A stretch of 64,000 bases of DNA from Pseudonocardia sp. (lineage in GTDB: Bacteria > Actinomycetota > Actinomycetes > Mycobacteriales > Pseudonocardiaceae): assembly GCA_019244295.1 (NCBI GenBank), contig JAFASX010000084.1, forward strand, positions 1-64,000, read 5' to 3'. Below, in pieces: positions 41,996-51,041 of this stretch. A program made the translations under genes and the position numbers. The notes beneath the pieces were generated by a model. It worked only from the letters and a program-made list of their open reading frames with translations, searched no databases and was not told the DNA's origin. Position 1 is the stretch's first letter. Every line of letters begins with the position of its first letter.

Positions 41996-42368
41996 TAGCG
42001 CTGGTCGGGCAGCGCTGTATTCGATGGACGCCTTGTCCAAGTCCGATATCCGTTAGAGCTCTCGGGTGAGGGCTAGTCTCTGATAAGACCCTGAGTAACT
42101 GTGCGAGAGGGCGACGACTCGAACGGATGATACCCAGAGGACTGATCCGGGCACGTTTCAGTGGTGAGCAGCAGCTGTCCGGCGATCAGGGCGTGTCAAG
42201 CCGTGATGGTAACCGTTGATCGTGTAAAGATGACCGCTCGTCGTTCATCGCATCGAGCGCGGCTCTAGGCCCGGTTGATTCGATGACGGACTGAGGGCCT
42301 ACCGTGTGGGTGGGCGATGATTCTTGTTGGTGCCATTTGTCCCCACCTGAAGTGCTAAGGAGCGAACC
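41996..42368. other. Intergenic region between the two symporter genes
   Basis: About 370 bp with no convincing gene, repeat or riboswitch; the minus-strand ORF at 42186 lacks a codon-like composition. It should contain the promoter of the DUF485-actP-rhodanese operon, and AAGGAG at 42357-42362 is the DUF485 ribosome binding site. Confidence 0.5.
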
Positions 42369-42710
42369 GTGAGTGCCACGGGTAAACGCCGACCTACCGC
42401 CAGAACCATCTATGAGCAGGTACAAGCCAGCCCAGGGTTCGCCAACCTGCGTAGCCGGCTACGCAGGTTCATCTTTCCGATGAGCGTGGTTTTCCTTGTA
42501 TGGTACCTGGTTTACGTTTTGCTCGCGTCTTTCGCCCCCGCTTTCATGTCCACCAAAGTGACCGGCAATCTGAACGTGGGGTTGCTGATCGGGCTGTTGC
42601 AGTTCGTCAGCACGTTCTTGATTGCTACCGTTTACATCACCTTTGCCAACGCTAAGATCGATCCGGCGGCCGAGAGTATCCGGATCGAGATCGAGGGGAG
42701 CGATCGATGA
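42369..42710 (+). CDS. DUF485 membrane protein
   Basis: 113 residues from a GTG start with AAGGAGCG upstream. Two membrane helices (FPMSVVFLVWYLVYVLLASF and LNVGLLIGLLQFVSTFLIATVYI) and the conserved NAKIDPAA tail identify DUF485 (YjcH-like). This is the small protein co-expressed with acetate/cation symporters, possibly a subunit. It overlaps the symporter gene by four bases. Confidence 0.93.
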   Translation: MSATGKRRPTARTIYEQVQASPGFANLRSRLRRFIFPMSVVFLVWYLVYVLLASFAPAFMSTKVTGNLNVGLLIGLLQFVSTFLIATVYITFANAKIDPAAESIRIEIEGSDR

Positions 42711-44503
42711 CCGCGTACCTAGCGGAACAAGGGGTTGGCGATCCCGCTCTAAACATCGGTGTCTTCGCCGGCTTCGTGGCGATCACATTGGTTGTCGTGT
42801 TCATGGTTGGCCGAAGCAACCGAACCGCTTCGGACTACTACGCGGCTGGCCGGTCGTTCACCGGTCCGCAGAACGGCGTCGCGATCGCCGGTGACTACCT
42901 GTCCGCCGCGTCCTTCCTGGGTATCGCCGGGGCGATCGCGGTGAGTGGTTATGACGGCTTTCTGTACTCGATCGGCTTCCTGGTGGCGTGGCTGGTGGCG
43001 TTGCTGCTTGTGGCCGAGCTGCTGCGGAACACAGGCAAGTTCACTATGGGCGACGTACTGAGCTTCCGGATGCGTCAGCGCCCGGTTCGGGCGGCGGCGG
43101 CTACCTCGACGCTGGTGGTGTCGTTCTTCTACTTGCTGGCGCAGATGGCCGGTGCCGGCGCGCTGATCGCGTTGCTGCTGAACGTCCCGAACAGCGACAC
43201 GCTCGGCCAGGGTACGGTAATCGCGGCGGTTGGCATTATCATGATCGTCTACGTGTTGGTGGGCGGCATGAAGGGCACCACCTGGGTGCAGATTATTAAA
43301 GCCGGGCTGCTGCTAGTGGGCGCGGCGTGTGTGACGGTGTGGGTACTGGGCAAGTTCGGGTTCAACCTGTCGGATATTCTTGGCCAGGCCGTGCAGAACA
43401 GCCCACAGGTCGTCGCTAAGCCGGGAGGCAAGCCCAAGTTGCTGGGCGAGGCTCTGTTAGGTCCGGGCCTGGCCTACGGTGCCACGATCACCTCGAAGAT
43501 TAACTTCATCTCACTGGCGCTTGCGTTGGTACTCGGCACCGCTGGGTTGCCGCACATTCTCATGCGGTTCTACACCGTGCCCAACGCCAAGGAAGCACGC
43601 CGTTCGGTGGTCTGGGCGATCTGGTTGATCGGCATCTTCTACCTCTTCACCCTGGTGCTCGGGTATGGCGCCGCGGCACTGGTGGCTGGCGGTGCCCAGA
43701 GGATCAGTACCGCGCCCGGCGGCAGCAACTCGGCCGCTCCGTTACTGGCTTACGAGCTCGGTGGCCCGGTTCTGCTGGGCATCATCTCCGCGGTGGCATT
43801 CGCCACCATTCTGGCGGTGGTCGCTGGGTTGACCATCACGGCTTCGGCGTCCTTCGCGCATGACGTGTACGCCAACGTGATCAAGGGAGGTACGGCAGCT
43901 CCGGATGATGAGGTGGCGGTGGCCCGGCGGACGGCGGTGGTGATCGGGCTGGTGGCTATCGCGGCCGGGATTCTGGCGCGCAACCAAAACGTCGCGTTCC
44001 TAGTTGCGCTGGCGTTCGCGGTGGCGGCCTCGGCGAACCTGCCCACGTTGCTTTACTCGCTGTTCTGGAAGCGGTTCAATACTACGGGCGCGCTGTACAG
44101 CATCTACGGTGGCCTGGTCACCTGTGTGGTTTTGATTATCTTCTCGCCGGCGGTATCTGGCGAGTCGACTTCAATGATTCCTTCGGCGGATTTCGCGGTG
44201 TTTCCGTTGGCCAACCCCGGCCTGGTGTCTATTCCGATGTCGTTCCTGCTCGGTGTCATCGGTACGTACGTTGGCGGCAGGGAACCGGCCGAACACGCGA
44301 AGTTCGCCGAGATGGAGGTTCGTGCCCTGACCGGTGCCGGCGCGGAGAGAGCAGTGGCGGCGCACCAACTGCCGTCCCAGCACCTGGGTCGGGCCGGTCA
44401 GTTCGCGCCCGGCCCCGGGATTGCATCGGCTAGCCATGGGTTCACCCCGGCGGGCTGGTTTCACCCTGGGTTGACTGCGGCAGATGACATTATGAGAGAG
44501 TGA
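42707..44503 (+). CDS. actP: Cation/acetate symporter, ActP-like
   Basis: 598 residues, about 13 membrane helices. Signature segments are NRTASDYYAAGRSFTGPQNGVAIAGDYLSAASFLGIAGAI, MKGTTWVQIIKAGLLL and GTAGLPHILMRFYTVPNAKEARRSV. The sequence is typical of the actinobacterial monocarboxylate transporter group (acetate, pyruvate, propionate). It starts by overlap with DUF485 and ends overlapping the rhodanese gene, so the three are translationally coupled. Regulation by the adjacent LytS/LytTR system is likely from context. Confidence 0.93.
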   Translation: MTAYLAEQGVGDPALNIGVFAGFVAITLVVVFMVGRSNRTASDYYAAGRSFTGPQNGVAIAGDYLSAASFLGIAGAIAVSGYDGFLYSIGFLVAWLVALLLVAELLRNTGKFTMGDVLSFRMRQRPVRAAAATSTLVVSFFYLLAQMAGAGALIALLLNVPNSDTLGQGTVIAAVGIIMIVYVLVGGMKGTTWVQIIKAGLLLVGAACVTVWVLGKFGFNLSDILGQAVQNSPQVVAKPGGKPKLLGEALLGPGLAYGATITSKINFISLALALVLGTAGLPHILMRFYTVPNAKEARRSVVWAIWLIGIFYLFTLVLGYGAAALVAGGAQRISTAPGGSNSAAPLLAYELGGPVLLGIISAVAFATILAVVAGLTITASASFAHDVYANVIKGGTAAPDDEVAVARRTAVVIGLVAIAAGILARNQNVAFLVALAFAVAASANLPTLLYSLFWKRFNTTGALYSIYGGLVTCVVLIIFSPAVSGESTSMIPSADFAVFPLANPGLVSIPMSFLLGVIGTYVGGREPAEHAKFAEMEVRALTGAGAERAVAAHQLPSQHLGRAGQFAPGPGIASASHGFTPAGWFHPGLTAADDIMRE

Positions 44504-44835
44504 ACAACTCTCCGGTGCCCAGCGTTGCGGTGCGGGCGGTTCCCGCCGATGCTCGGCCGTTGGATGTGCGTGAAGCTCGCGAGTGGGTAGCCGGCCACGC
44601 GCCGAAAGCTCAGCATCTCCCCATGTCTGAGCTGACGGCCCGGCTGGATGAGATTCCGGCCGATCAGGAACCGTTGTATGTGATCTGCCGCAGCGGAGGA
44701 CGGTCGGCGCGAGTGGTCGAATACTTGGTCGCGCAGGGCTATCCAGTGGTGAATGTGGACGGCGGTATGCAAGCGTGGGTCGAGGCCGGTTTACCGCTCG
44801 TGTGCGACGGGCCGGGCCAGCCGGAGGTCGTTTAA
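44500..44835 (+). CDS. Rhodanese-like domain protein
   Basis: 111 residues, single rhodanese domain. PLDVREAREWVAGHAPKAQHLPMSEL is the CH2A/N-terminal block, and VICRSGGRSARVVEYL contains the active-site Cys in a six-residue loop. It could carry persulfide sulfur. The GTG start overlaps the symporter stop. Co-transcription with an acetate symporter is common in actinobacteria, without a known functional reason. Confidence 0.92.
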   Translation: MNNSPVPSVAVRAVPADARPLDVREAREWVAGHAPKAQHLPMSELTARLDEIPADQEPLYVICRSGGRSARVVEYLVAQGYPVVNVDGGMQAWVEAGLPLVCDGPGQPEVV

Positions 44836-44857
44836 TGGCGGGATTTGGTGCGCGAAG

Positions 44858-45799
44858 GTGACCTGCCATCGCTGCGGGAAGGTCCAGCCGCCGGACGCTG
44901 ACGGTCCGTTTTGCGTGCGCTGCGGCCAGTTCCTGGTGTCGAGGCGATGGGTGGCTTCGCCGCCGACTTCAATACCGAATTCGGCGGCGGTCCCCTCCTC
45001 TGGTGCCGCTCGATCGACGCCTTACCTCGGGCCGCCCCGCTACCTCACGCCACCACGGTGGGGTTTTCCTGCCCTGCCGTGGCGCGAGGAGGAGCCAGCC
45101 GCCCCGCGGCCGGCGGCCGAGGAGTTAACCGAGCAGACCGGCCTGCTTGTTGCTCTGCTGCGGGCTCTCGCGGTACTGGCCGGGCTGTCCGCGCTCGCTG
45201 AGTGCTGGCGCTACGTACTGTTACTGCGCAGCCGGGGCTCGGCGCTGGACGCTCGGGAGGTTGCGGCTTCGGACGCGCTGGTCGCCGCCGTTTCCTGGGT
45301 GAGCGCCCTGCTCACCGCGGTAGCGGGCGTGTTGTTGCTGATCTGGGTGGTGCGAGCGATGGAGGCGAGTGCCGCGCGAGCTGGGCTGCGCCCTGCCCGC
45401 ACACCCCGCTCCGTAGTGTTGGGGTGGTTGATCCCAGGGATCAACCTATCGATCCCTGGGTCGGTGTTGGCCGAGATTGAGCACGTGGCGCTCGATCGGG
45501 ATCCCAACCAGCGGCCATGTCCTTCGCGGCTACTGCGCGTGTGGTGGGCGTTGTGGGGGGCCAATGTCGTGCTAGCTGTGCTATCGGCCGGCTGGTTGTT
45601 GCGCAGCGGTGTGCAGGCCAGGGCCGACAGCGTCGTGCAGCATGCCTTGCTTGATCTGGTCGCCTCGGTGACCGCTGTGGTCACGGTTCGGGTTGTCAGT
45701 CAGCTCACTGCGCTGATTGGACCGCCTCGGCGGGTTCCGCTGCCTCGGGTGGTACGGGTGAGTTCAGTGGATGTTACAGCCTCGCCGGCCTCGCCGTAG
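44858..45799 (+). CDS. DUF4328 membrane protein with zinc-ribbon N-terminus
   Basis: The GTG at 44858 (V-T-C-H-R-C-G-K) gives 313 residues; the ORF-track start lies inside the rhodanese gene. CHRCGKVQPPDADGPFCVRCGQFL is a four-Cys zinc ribbon. After a proline-rich linker come four membrane helices of the DUF4328 family, with RTPRSVVLGWLIPGINLSIPGSVLAEIEH as the conserved core. Function unknown. It is 22 bp from the rhodanese gene and may belong to the same transcript. Confidence 0.85.
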   Translation: MTCHRCGKVQPPDADGPFCVRCGQFLVSRRWVASPPTSIPNSAAVPSSGAARSTPYLGPPRYLTPPRWGFPALPWREEEPAAPRPAAEELTEQTGLLVALLRALAVLAGLSALAECWRYVLLLRSRGSALDAREVAASDALVAAVSWVSALLTAVAGVLLLIWVVRAMEASAARAGLRPARTPRSVVLGWLIPGINLSIPGSVLAEIEHVALDRDPNQRPCPSRLLRVWWALWGANVVLAVLSAGWLLRSGVQARADSVVQHALLDLVASVTAVVTVRVVSQLTALIGPPRRVPLPRVVRVSSVDVTASPASP

Positions 45800-45800
45800 C

Positions 45801-45830
45801 GCGGATTCACGCGGATTCACGCGGATTCAC
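45801..45830. repeat. Three tandem copies of gcggattcac
   Basis: A perfect 10-bp direct repeat directly after the DUF4328 stop. It has no spacers or known function; replication slippage is the simplest explanation. Confidence 0.85.
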
Positions 45831-45898
45831 AGAGCGGAGCCGCCTGTCACCGGAAACAATGACAGGACTACCGTGACGCCGCGACCAGCAGGAGAACG

Positions 45899-46879
45899 GT
45901 GAGCAGGAAGACAGTGAGTAAAAAAACAGGGTCACGCCGACCAACTGGTAGCGACGAGACAGCCGGTCTCAACCCTCGTCGGCCTTGTCCGTGTGGTTCG
46001 GGCAAGCGTTACAAGGCGTGTCACGGAACCGGTGACGACGCGATCGTGCTGCGTCCGTTCCAGGGTCTTGCCGCCGAATGCGACTTTGTGGCTCTGCGCG
46101 AGTTCGTGCCGTCCGGGTCGGCGTTGTTGCCGCTGTCAAACGGTGGTCGGGCGCTCGCCGGCGATCGCAGGCCCGTATTAGCCAGCGTGCTGCCCGGCGC
46201 GGCGGCGGCCATCGTTCGAGCCGACGGTAAAGTGATGGTCGGCATGCAAGTGCAGACTCGCACTGGCGATATTTCCGGCGACCTGGGTCGCGCACTGCGC
46301 TGGGCGTTGAGCGCCGAACCAGGCGAGGTGCTTGCCGTGTCTGGGCCGTCGCTGGGTGAGGGCCCAGTGCGGTTGCAGGACCTGGTGGACGCCGAGGCTG
46401 GGCTGGACGTCAAGGTGCACCCGAACTTCTCTTGGTGGCTGCCAGAGGGCGAGGAACCCACGCGGGAGACGTCCGCCGCGCTGGAGCAGGCCAACAAATT
46501 GGTCAAGCCAACAGAGCCGGTGGTTGCCGAGGGCGTCCGGGCCATGTACTGGGTGGACGCCGGTGAAAAGGCACACGTGCGCTGGGTGCGACCGGAGCCG
46601 GAGGACCGCCTGTTGGCTGCGTTGGCCCGGCTGCAGGCGCGGGAGCGTCTCGAACTCGGTGCCGGGTCGCGCTACGTCGGTTCGTTTCGGGCGCATGGGT
46701 TGATGGTGCCGGTGTGGGACGTGGATCGTGAGATGCATGCCAAGGAGTGGGCGGAGCCGGCTTCGAACTTCGCTGGCGAGCTCGGTGAGGCGCTAGCGTC
46801 GCTGGAAGCCGAGCCGCTGACTGAGAAGGAGCGCCGGGCCCGGGACTCCCTCGCGGGTCGCCAGGTTACCCTGCGTTAG
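45899..46879 (+). CDS. DUF5926 protein with SEC-C metal-binding motif
   Basis: 326 residues. An N-terminal basic stretch leads to RPCPCGSGKRYKACHG, a SEC-C zinc motif. The rest matches the actinobacterial DUF5926 family (LVDAEAGLDVKVHPNFSWWLP, VRAMYWVDAGEKAHVRWVRPEPEDRLL, GLMVPVWDVDREMHAKEW). It is cytoplasmic, widely conserved in the order and of unknown function. The start is uncertain; GTGAGTAAA a few codons in is an alternative. Confidence 0.88.
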   Translation: MSRKTVSKKTGSRRPTGSDETAGLNPRRPCPCGSGKRYKACHGTGDDAIVLRPFQGLAAECDFVALREFVPSGSALLPLSNGGRALAGDRRPVLASVLPGAAAAIVRADGKVMVGMQVQTRTGDISGDLGRALRWALSAEPGEVLAVSGPSLGEGPVRLQDLVDAEAGLDVKVHPNFSWWLPEGEEPTRETSAALEQANKLVKPTEPVVAEGVRAMYWVDAGEKAHVRWVRPEPEDRLLAALARLQARERLELGAGSRYVGSFRAHGLMVPVWDVDREMHAKEWAEPASNFAGELGEALASLEAEPLTEKERRARDSLAGRQVTLR

Positions 46880-46902
46880 TTTGGTCGCTGGAGCTGACAG
46901 GG

Positions 46903-47721
46903 TCAGGGCAGCCAGGACAGTTTGCCGGCCAACAGCGCGTAGCCGACAAAAGCCGCCACGTCCAGCAGCAGGTGCGCACCAACCAAGGCCCACAGCCGGC
47001 CGGTGCGCTGCCACACCCGACCGAAAACCAGCCCCATCACCAGGTTGCCGACGAATCCGCCGAAGCCCTGGTACAAGTGATAACACCCGCGCAGCGCCGC
47101 CGAACCCAGCACGCCCGCGTTTTCCGAGTAGCCGAGTTGACGCAGCCGGGTCAACAGGTAGCCGGTGAGCAGCACCTCCTCGGCCCACGCGTTGCCGGCG
47201 GCGGCCAGGATGAGCACCGGTAGCCGCCACCAGGTGTCGTTCAGCGTGCTGGGCAGCACAGTGAGGTTCGCACCCGCGGCACGGGCCGCCAGATACAGCC
47301 CCAAACCCGGGATCCCGATCAGCGCGGCCAGCGCGGCGGCCAGTGCGCTGTCGTGGCCGGGACGGCGGCCATCCAGCCCAATGTCCCGCAGCGCCATCCC
47401 GCCTCGGACGATCAGGTAACCGCCCAACGCGCCCCAGCCGAGAAGCTGCAGCACATACGCTAACTGCAGGCCGAGGTCGATAAACGGGTTAGCGGCGGCC
47501 GGTGCGTTGATCGCGACATGTTGGTCAGGAAGCCGCTCGGGTCGCAGTAATGATTGCAGTAGCGATAGCCCACTGCGCAGTGCGCTGAGTCCGAGGGTGA
47601 TCCATAGCACGATGAACAGCTCGGTGCGGATCAGGGTTTGTTCCGCCAGATCATCCGCCGGGTCAGGTGGCGGCGGGTTGACCGGTCCGGGCGCCAGCCA
47701 TCCGCGCAGCCCACCCCTCAC
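46903..47721 (-). CDS. CPBP family intramembrane metalloprotease
   Basis: 272 residues with about six membrane helices. The ABI/CPBP motifs are AWAEEVLLTGYLLTRL (motif 1, Glu-Glu), GCYHLYQGFGGFVGNLVMGLVFG (motif 2, His) and VGAHLLLDVAAFV (motif 3, His-x-x-x-Asp). It resembles CAAX prenyl-protease-like and bacteriocin self-immunity proteins. In actinobacteria most have no known substrate. Convergent with DUF5926 and divergent from the gene at 47778. Confidence 0.9.
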   Translation of the reverse strand: MRGGLRGWLAPGPVNPPPPDPADDLAEQTLIRTELFIVLWITLGLSALRSGLSLLQSLLRPERLPDQHVAINAPAAANPFIDLGLQLAYVLQLLGWGALGGYLIVRGGMALRDIGLDGRRPGHDSALAAALAALIGIPGLGLYLAARAAGANLTVLPSTLNDTWWRLPVLILAAAGNAWAEEVLLTGYLLTRLRQLGYSENAGVLGSAALRGCYHLYQGFGGFVGNLVMGLVFGRVWQRTGRLWALVGAHLLLDVAAFVGYALLAGKLSWLP

Positions 47722-47777
47722 ACCCGCCAGCCTACCTAGCGGTCCGCCGGTGTTACCCCGCCGGGCGTTACCCTGGC

Positions 47778-48188
47778 GTGGTGCGCCGCTTTGTCTTCAC
47801 ACCCCGATGGATGCTCGGGCATCTGTTGGTGGTAGGGGCCGCTGCGGTTTGCCTGAGGTTGGGTGATTGGCAGTGGGACAGAGCGCACCTCACCGGCTCA
47901 GTGCAGAACTGGGGTTATGCGCTGCAGTGGCCCTTGTTTGCGGTGTTCTTCGTGGTGGCTTGGTGGCGAGTGTTGCTGCTGGAATCGCGCAGGATGGATG
48001 AGCCGGAGGCTGGTACGCCCGTGTTCCCCCCGTCGCCGAATCCACTATCGGGTGGGCCGCTTGGGATGGCGGGGGACGCGGTGGACGAAACATCGGAGGA
48101 AGAAGACGATGATGACGAGCAGCTGGCGGCATACAACCGAATGCTCGCCGCGCTCGCCGCGCAGGACGAGGCACGCGAGCGCCGCTGA
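47778..48188 (+). CDS. Small membrane protein upstream of DUF3817 gene
   Basis: 136 residues. Two membrane helices (WMLGHLLVVGAAAVCLRLG and LQWPLFAVFFVVAWWRVLLL) are linked by GDWQWDRAHLTGSVQNWGYA, followed by an acidic cytoplasmic tail (DETSEEEDDDDEQLAAYNRMLAAL). The helix-loop-helix with GDWQWDRA recalls SURF1-like fragments, but the core of that family is absent. It is a conserved pair with the DUF3817 gene in Pseudonocardiaceae, as far as I recall. Function unknown. Confidence 0.78.
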   Translation: MVRRFVFTPRWMLGHLLVVGAAAVCLRLGDWQWDRAHLTGSVQNWGYALQWPLFAVFFVVAWWRVLLLESRRMDEPEAGTPVFPPSPNPLSGGPLGMAGDAVDETSEEEDDDDEQLAAYNRMLAALAAQDEARERR

Positions 48189-48244
48189 ATCTCGACCGCC
48201 CGCGATGAGCGCTCCCCGACGGCTCGGGTATCGTCAGAGGTGCT

Positions 48245-48586
48245 ATGGACGCTCGCCAGGTCGCCCTCATTGCTTATCGGGTCTTCGCCTATGTCACGGG
48301 GGTCGGGCTGCTGGTACTTGTGTTTGTGGCGATGCCGCTGAAGTACATCGGCGGGATCAGCCGGCCCACCACGATCGTCGGCATGCTGCACGGATTCTTG
48401 TACATGGGCTACGTGGTGTGCACTCTGGTACTCGCGGAGCGTTGCCGCTGGCGGCCGGTGCGAGCTGCTTTGGTAGCCTTGGCCGGCACCATACCGTTTC
48501 TCTCGTTTGTGGCTGAGCGCAAGGTCACACGGCTGGTGAGGACCGAGGACGCCAAGGCCGGTACCGGCGGCTCGTCAGCAAGCTGA
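48245..48586 (+). CDS. DUF3817 membrane protein
   Basis: 113 residues with three membrane helices. FAYVTGVGLLVLVFVAMPLKYI, then MLHGFLYMGYVVCTLVLAERCRW and a final ALAGTIPFLSFVAERKV match DUF3817. These proteins are common in actinobacteria and resemble the C-terminal region of some transporter-like proteins. No role is known. The gene starts 56 bp after its neighbour. Confidence 0.88.
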   Translation: MDARQVALIAYRVFAYVTGVGLLVLVFVAMPLKYIGGISRPTTIVGMLHGFLYMGYVVCTLVLAERCRWRPVRAALVALAGTIPFLSFVAERKVTRLVRTEDAKAGTGGSSAS

Positions 48587-48676
48587 TCTGATTTCGAAAG
48601 CTGCTCGGCCGGCGGGTTTTCCTGCCTTTGGCCAGCGGTTTTGGTTCTTTTTGCATCGAGCCGTTAGGTTCGGGCC

Positions 48677-49576
48677 GTGTCGGGAGTGCGCGTGGGCGAT
48701 TTCGAGGCAACTGGACCAGCTGACGTCCCTACTTTGTTCTCGCATCTTGTCGATGACACGACGTTGTTGGGGCCTCGTGGGCTGGTGCCGCCGATGGCCG
48801 AGGTGGTGCGAGATTACTTGAGTGCCCGGCACGGCGACTACGGTGGTATGACTGGTCAGTTGGTTTGCCCGGTTTCTCGGTTACCTCAGCTGGTCGCGGA
48901 GCTCGCCAAGATCACGCCGGCTCATCCGGTGGACGTCTCCTTGGTGGTAGACACCGGCCTCGGTGCGGTGCCCAAGGCGCTGTCGTTGGTGCTATCCCGG
49001 CAGAACCTGGTTACCCCGCGCACTGTCGAGACCGCGGCCCCGACCGACCTCGACTCGACCTGGCTGGAGCGGGTGTCCGAATTCGTCCCGGACGATGTGC
49101 TGGCGGTGGTCGAGCCGCGTCGGCCGCTGGGCGGTGATCCCACGCAATGGCTCAACGCGGTGCGTCGGGTCGCCGAGCATGGTTGCAGTCCGAAGCTGCG
49201 GTGTGGCGGGCCGAGGGCTTCCGACATCCCGACGGTGAACCAGGTAGCCGATTTCGTTGTAGCCGCCGCCAGCGCACCGGCTGGCTTCACGACCAGTCTC
49301 GGCCTGAGGCATGCCGTGCGGCAGCCCACCGACGCGAATGGCCAAGCTGACCACGGGTTGCTCAACATGCTGATTGCGGTGGCTCGTGCGCTGGTGTCCG
49401 GTGATGTCCTGGGTGCGCTAGCCGAGACCGACGGTATGGTGCTCGCCCACGAGGTTGGCAAGCTTTCCGAAGCCGCAAGCAGCGCGGTTCGGGGGCTGTT
49501 GGCGCGATGTGGCTGCGGTTCAGCTCGAGAATCGGCGGTTGAGCTTGCCCGTTTGGGAGTGTTGCGAACCCCTTGA
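48677..49576 (+). CDS. Conserved actinobacterial protein of unknown function
   Basis: 299 residues with normal composition and no membrane segment. Readable blocks are FSHLVDDTTLLGPRGLVPPMAEVVRDYL, MTGQLVCPVSRLPQLVAEL, LRCGGPRASDIPTVNQVADFV and ADHGLLNMLIAVARALVSGD. The alternating strand/helix pattern suggests an alpha/beta barrel-like fold, but I do not recognise a catalytic motif. It lies immediately before pheA, a position where Amycolatopsis-like genomes carry a similar hypothetical gene. Confidence 0.75.
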   Translation: MSGVRVGDFEATGPADVPTLFSHLVDDTTLLGPRGLVPPMAEVVRDYLSARHGDYGGMTGQLVCPVSRLPQLVAELAKITPAHPVDVSLVVDTGLGAVPKALSLVLSRQNLVTPRTVETAAPTDLDSTWLERVSEFVPDDVLAVVEPRRPLGGDPTQWLNAVRRVAEHGCSPKLRCGGPRASDIPTVNQVADFVVAAASAPAGFTTSLGLRHAVRQPTDANGQADHGLLNMLIAVARALVSGDVLGALAETDGMVLAHEVGKLSEAASSAVRGLLARCGCGSARESAVELARLGVLRTP

Positions 49577-49592
49577 CGCTAGGCTTGCCCGA

Positions 49593-50597
49593 GTGCCCCG
49601 TCTGGCTTTCCTTGGTCCCCAAGCGACGTTCGCCCAGCAGGCCTTGCTCAGCCTGCCCGAGTCCCGTGACGCCGAACTGTTGCCGTATGCCGGCAGTACG
49701 GCGGCGTTAGCCGCCGTACGCTCCGGTGAGGCGGATGCGGCGTGCGTTCCGTTCGAGAACAGCGTTGAGGGCGGGGTGCCAGCGGTGCTGGACTCGCTGG
49801 TCTGCGATCCCCCGCTGGTTATCGTGCGTGAGGTGTTGCTGGCGGTGGAGTTTGCCGTGATGGTGCGTCCAGGTACGACGGCGGCCGATGTGCGTACCGT
49901 TGCCTCGCACCCACATGGGGAAGCTCAGACTCGGCATTGGCTGGCCGCCAACCTCCCTGCGGCCGAGGTGAAAATGTCCAGCTCCACGGCTGAGGCGGCT
50001 GCCCAGGTGGCCCGGGGCGAAGTAGACGCGGCTGTTGCCGCGCCCCTAGCGGCGCGGACGCACGGACTGACGATCCTGGCGGAAGATGTCGCCGACAACG
50101 CCGCCGCCGTCACCCGTTTCGTCTTGGTTTGTCCGCCGGGCCCGCCCCCAGCACCGACCAGCGTGGACCGCACCACGTTGGCGGCGACCACGGAGAATCG
50201 TCCGGGCGCGTTGCTCAGCGTACTCACCGAGTTGGCGGTCCGGGATATTGATCTGACACGGATCGAATCCCGACCGATCAAGGGTCTGCGCAACGAGTAC
50301 TGGTTTCACCTGGACTGCACGGGACATGTGGCGCAGCCCGCGATGGGAGAAGCACTGGCCGCCCTGCACCGCCGGTGCCTGCGGGTGCGCTATCTCGGCT
50401 CGTACCCGAGGGCGCTCGAGCCGGCGAACGGGATCAGCGCAACCGCGGACAAGGTGGCTGGGCTTGGCGATGCGCGTCCGCGCAGCCTTGAGCCGGTTAA
50501 TGGAAACAGCCCTGAGCCGGTTAATGGAAACAGCGCGGACCGGTTCGTCGCGGCGGCCCGGTGGCTGGATGGCGTCCGCGCGGGAAGCCAGGCATGA
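49593..50597 (+). CDS. pheA: Prephenate dehydratase
   Basis: The GTG at 49593 (V-P-R-L-A-F-L-G-P) gives 334 residues; the ORF-track start lies in the previous gene. The catalytic domain shows RLAFLGPQATFAQQAL, VPFENSVEGGVPAVLD and AAAVTRFVLV (the TRF Thr). The regulatory ACT domain is RPGALLSVLTELAVRDIDLTRIESRPIKG. It converts prephenate to phenylpyruvate in phenylalanine synthesis. A 24-bp tandem duplication (50488-50534) encodes two EPVNGNS units near the C-terminus, an insertion not expected in the family. Confidence 0.95.
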   Translation: MPRLAFLGPQATFAQQALLSLPESRDAELLPYAGSTAALAAVRSGEADAACVPFENSVEGGVPAVLDSLVCDPPLVIVREVLLAVEFAVMVRPGTTAADVRTVASHPHGEAQTRHWLAANLPAAEVKMSSSTAEAAAQVARGEVDAAVAAPLAARTHGLTILAEDVADNAAAVTRFVLVCPPGPPPAPTSVDRTTLAATTENRPGALLSVLTELAVRDIDLTRIESRPIKGLRNEYWFHLDCTGHVAQPAMGEALAALHRRCLRVRYLGSYPRALEPANGISATADKVAGLGDARPRSLEPVNGNSPEPVNGNSADRFVAAARWLDGVRAGSQA

Positions 50598-51000
50598 AAC
50601 CCGACGACGACGGCGGGCTACTGCGGATTGGGCCACAGTTGGTGCTCATCCGGCATGGTCAAACTGACTCTAATGTGCGCTAGGTGCTCGCCGTGAAGAC
50701 CACGAGGCTCGGGCACAGTTCGATGCGGTCTACGCGGGCTGGGTGGCGGGGGAGCTGGATCGGCGGTTGCCCGGCGGGGAGTCAGCCGCCGAGGTAAGGG
50801 CGCGATTTCTTCCGGTGGCGGCCGAGCTGTGGGGCAGACATGCTGACCGGCCGAACGGACTGGTTGTGGTGGTCAGCCACAGTGCCGCTATCCGGATAGC
50901 CGCCCGCGCGATGATGGGCGACGACCCGGAAAGTCGATACGTTCCCGACACCTTTTGTGCACGGTTGGACATTGACCGATGCGCTACCGAGGCGGAGCCA
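50594..51000 (+). pseudogene. Histidine phosphatase (phosphoglycerate mutase-like) pseudogene
   Basis: The first 30 codons include LVLIRHGQTDSNVR (catalytic His) and then hit a TAG. A different frame continues with ARAQFDAVYAGWVAGELDRRLPGGESAAEVRARFLPVAAELW and VVVVSHSAAIRIAARAMMG (second catalytic His). The roughly 60 residues normally between these blocks are missing, so there has been an internal deletion with a frameshift. Intact copies follow pheA in related genomes. The 3' end runs into the STAND gene's convergent end. Confidence 0.85.
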
Positions 51001-51041
51001 AGCATGGCTGTAACAGAACGTCAGCTACGCGCCGAGGCCGA

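Noticed and set aside
45801-45830. Tandem 10-mers as iterons of an origin
   Set aside because: Only three copies, no AT-rich region, and no replication initiator gene nearby.
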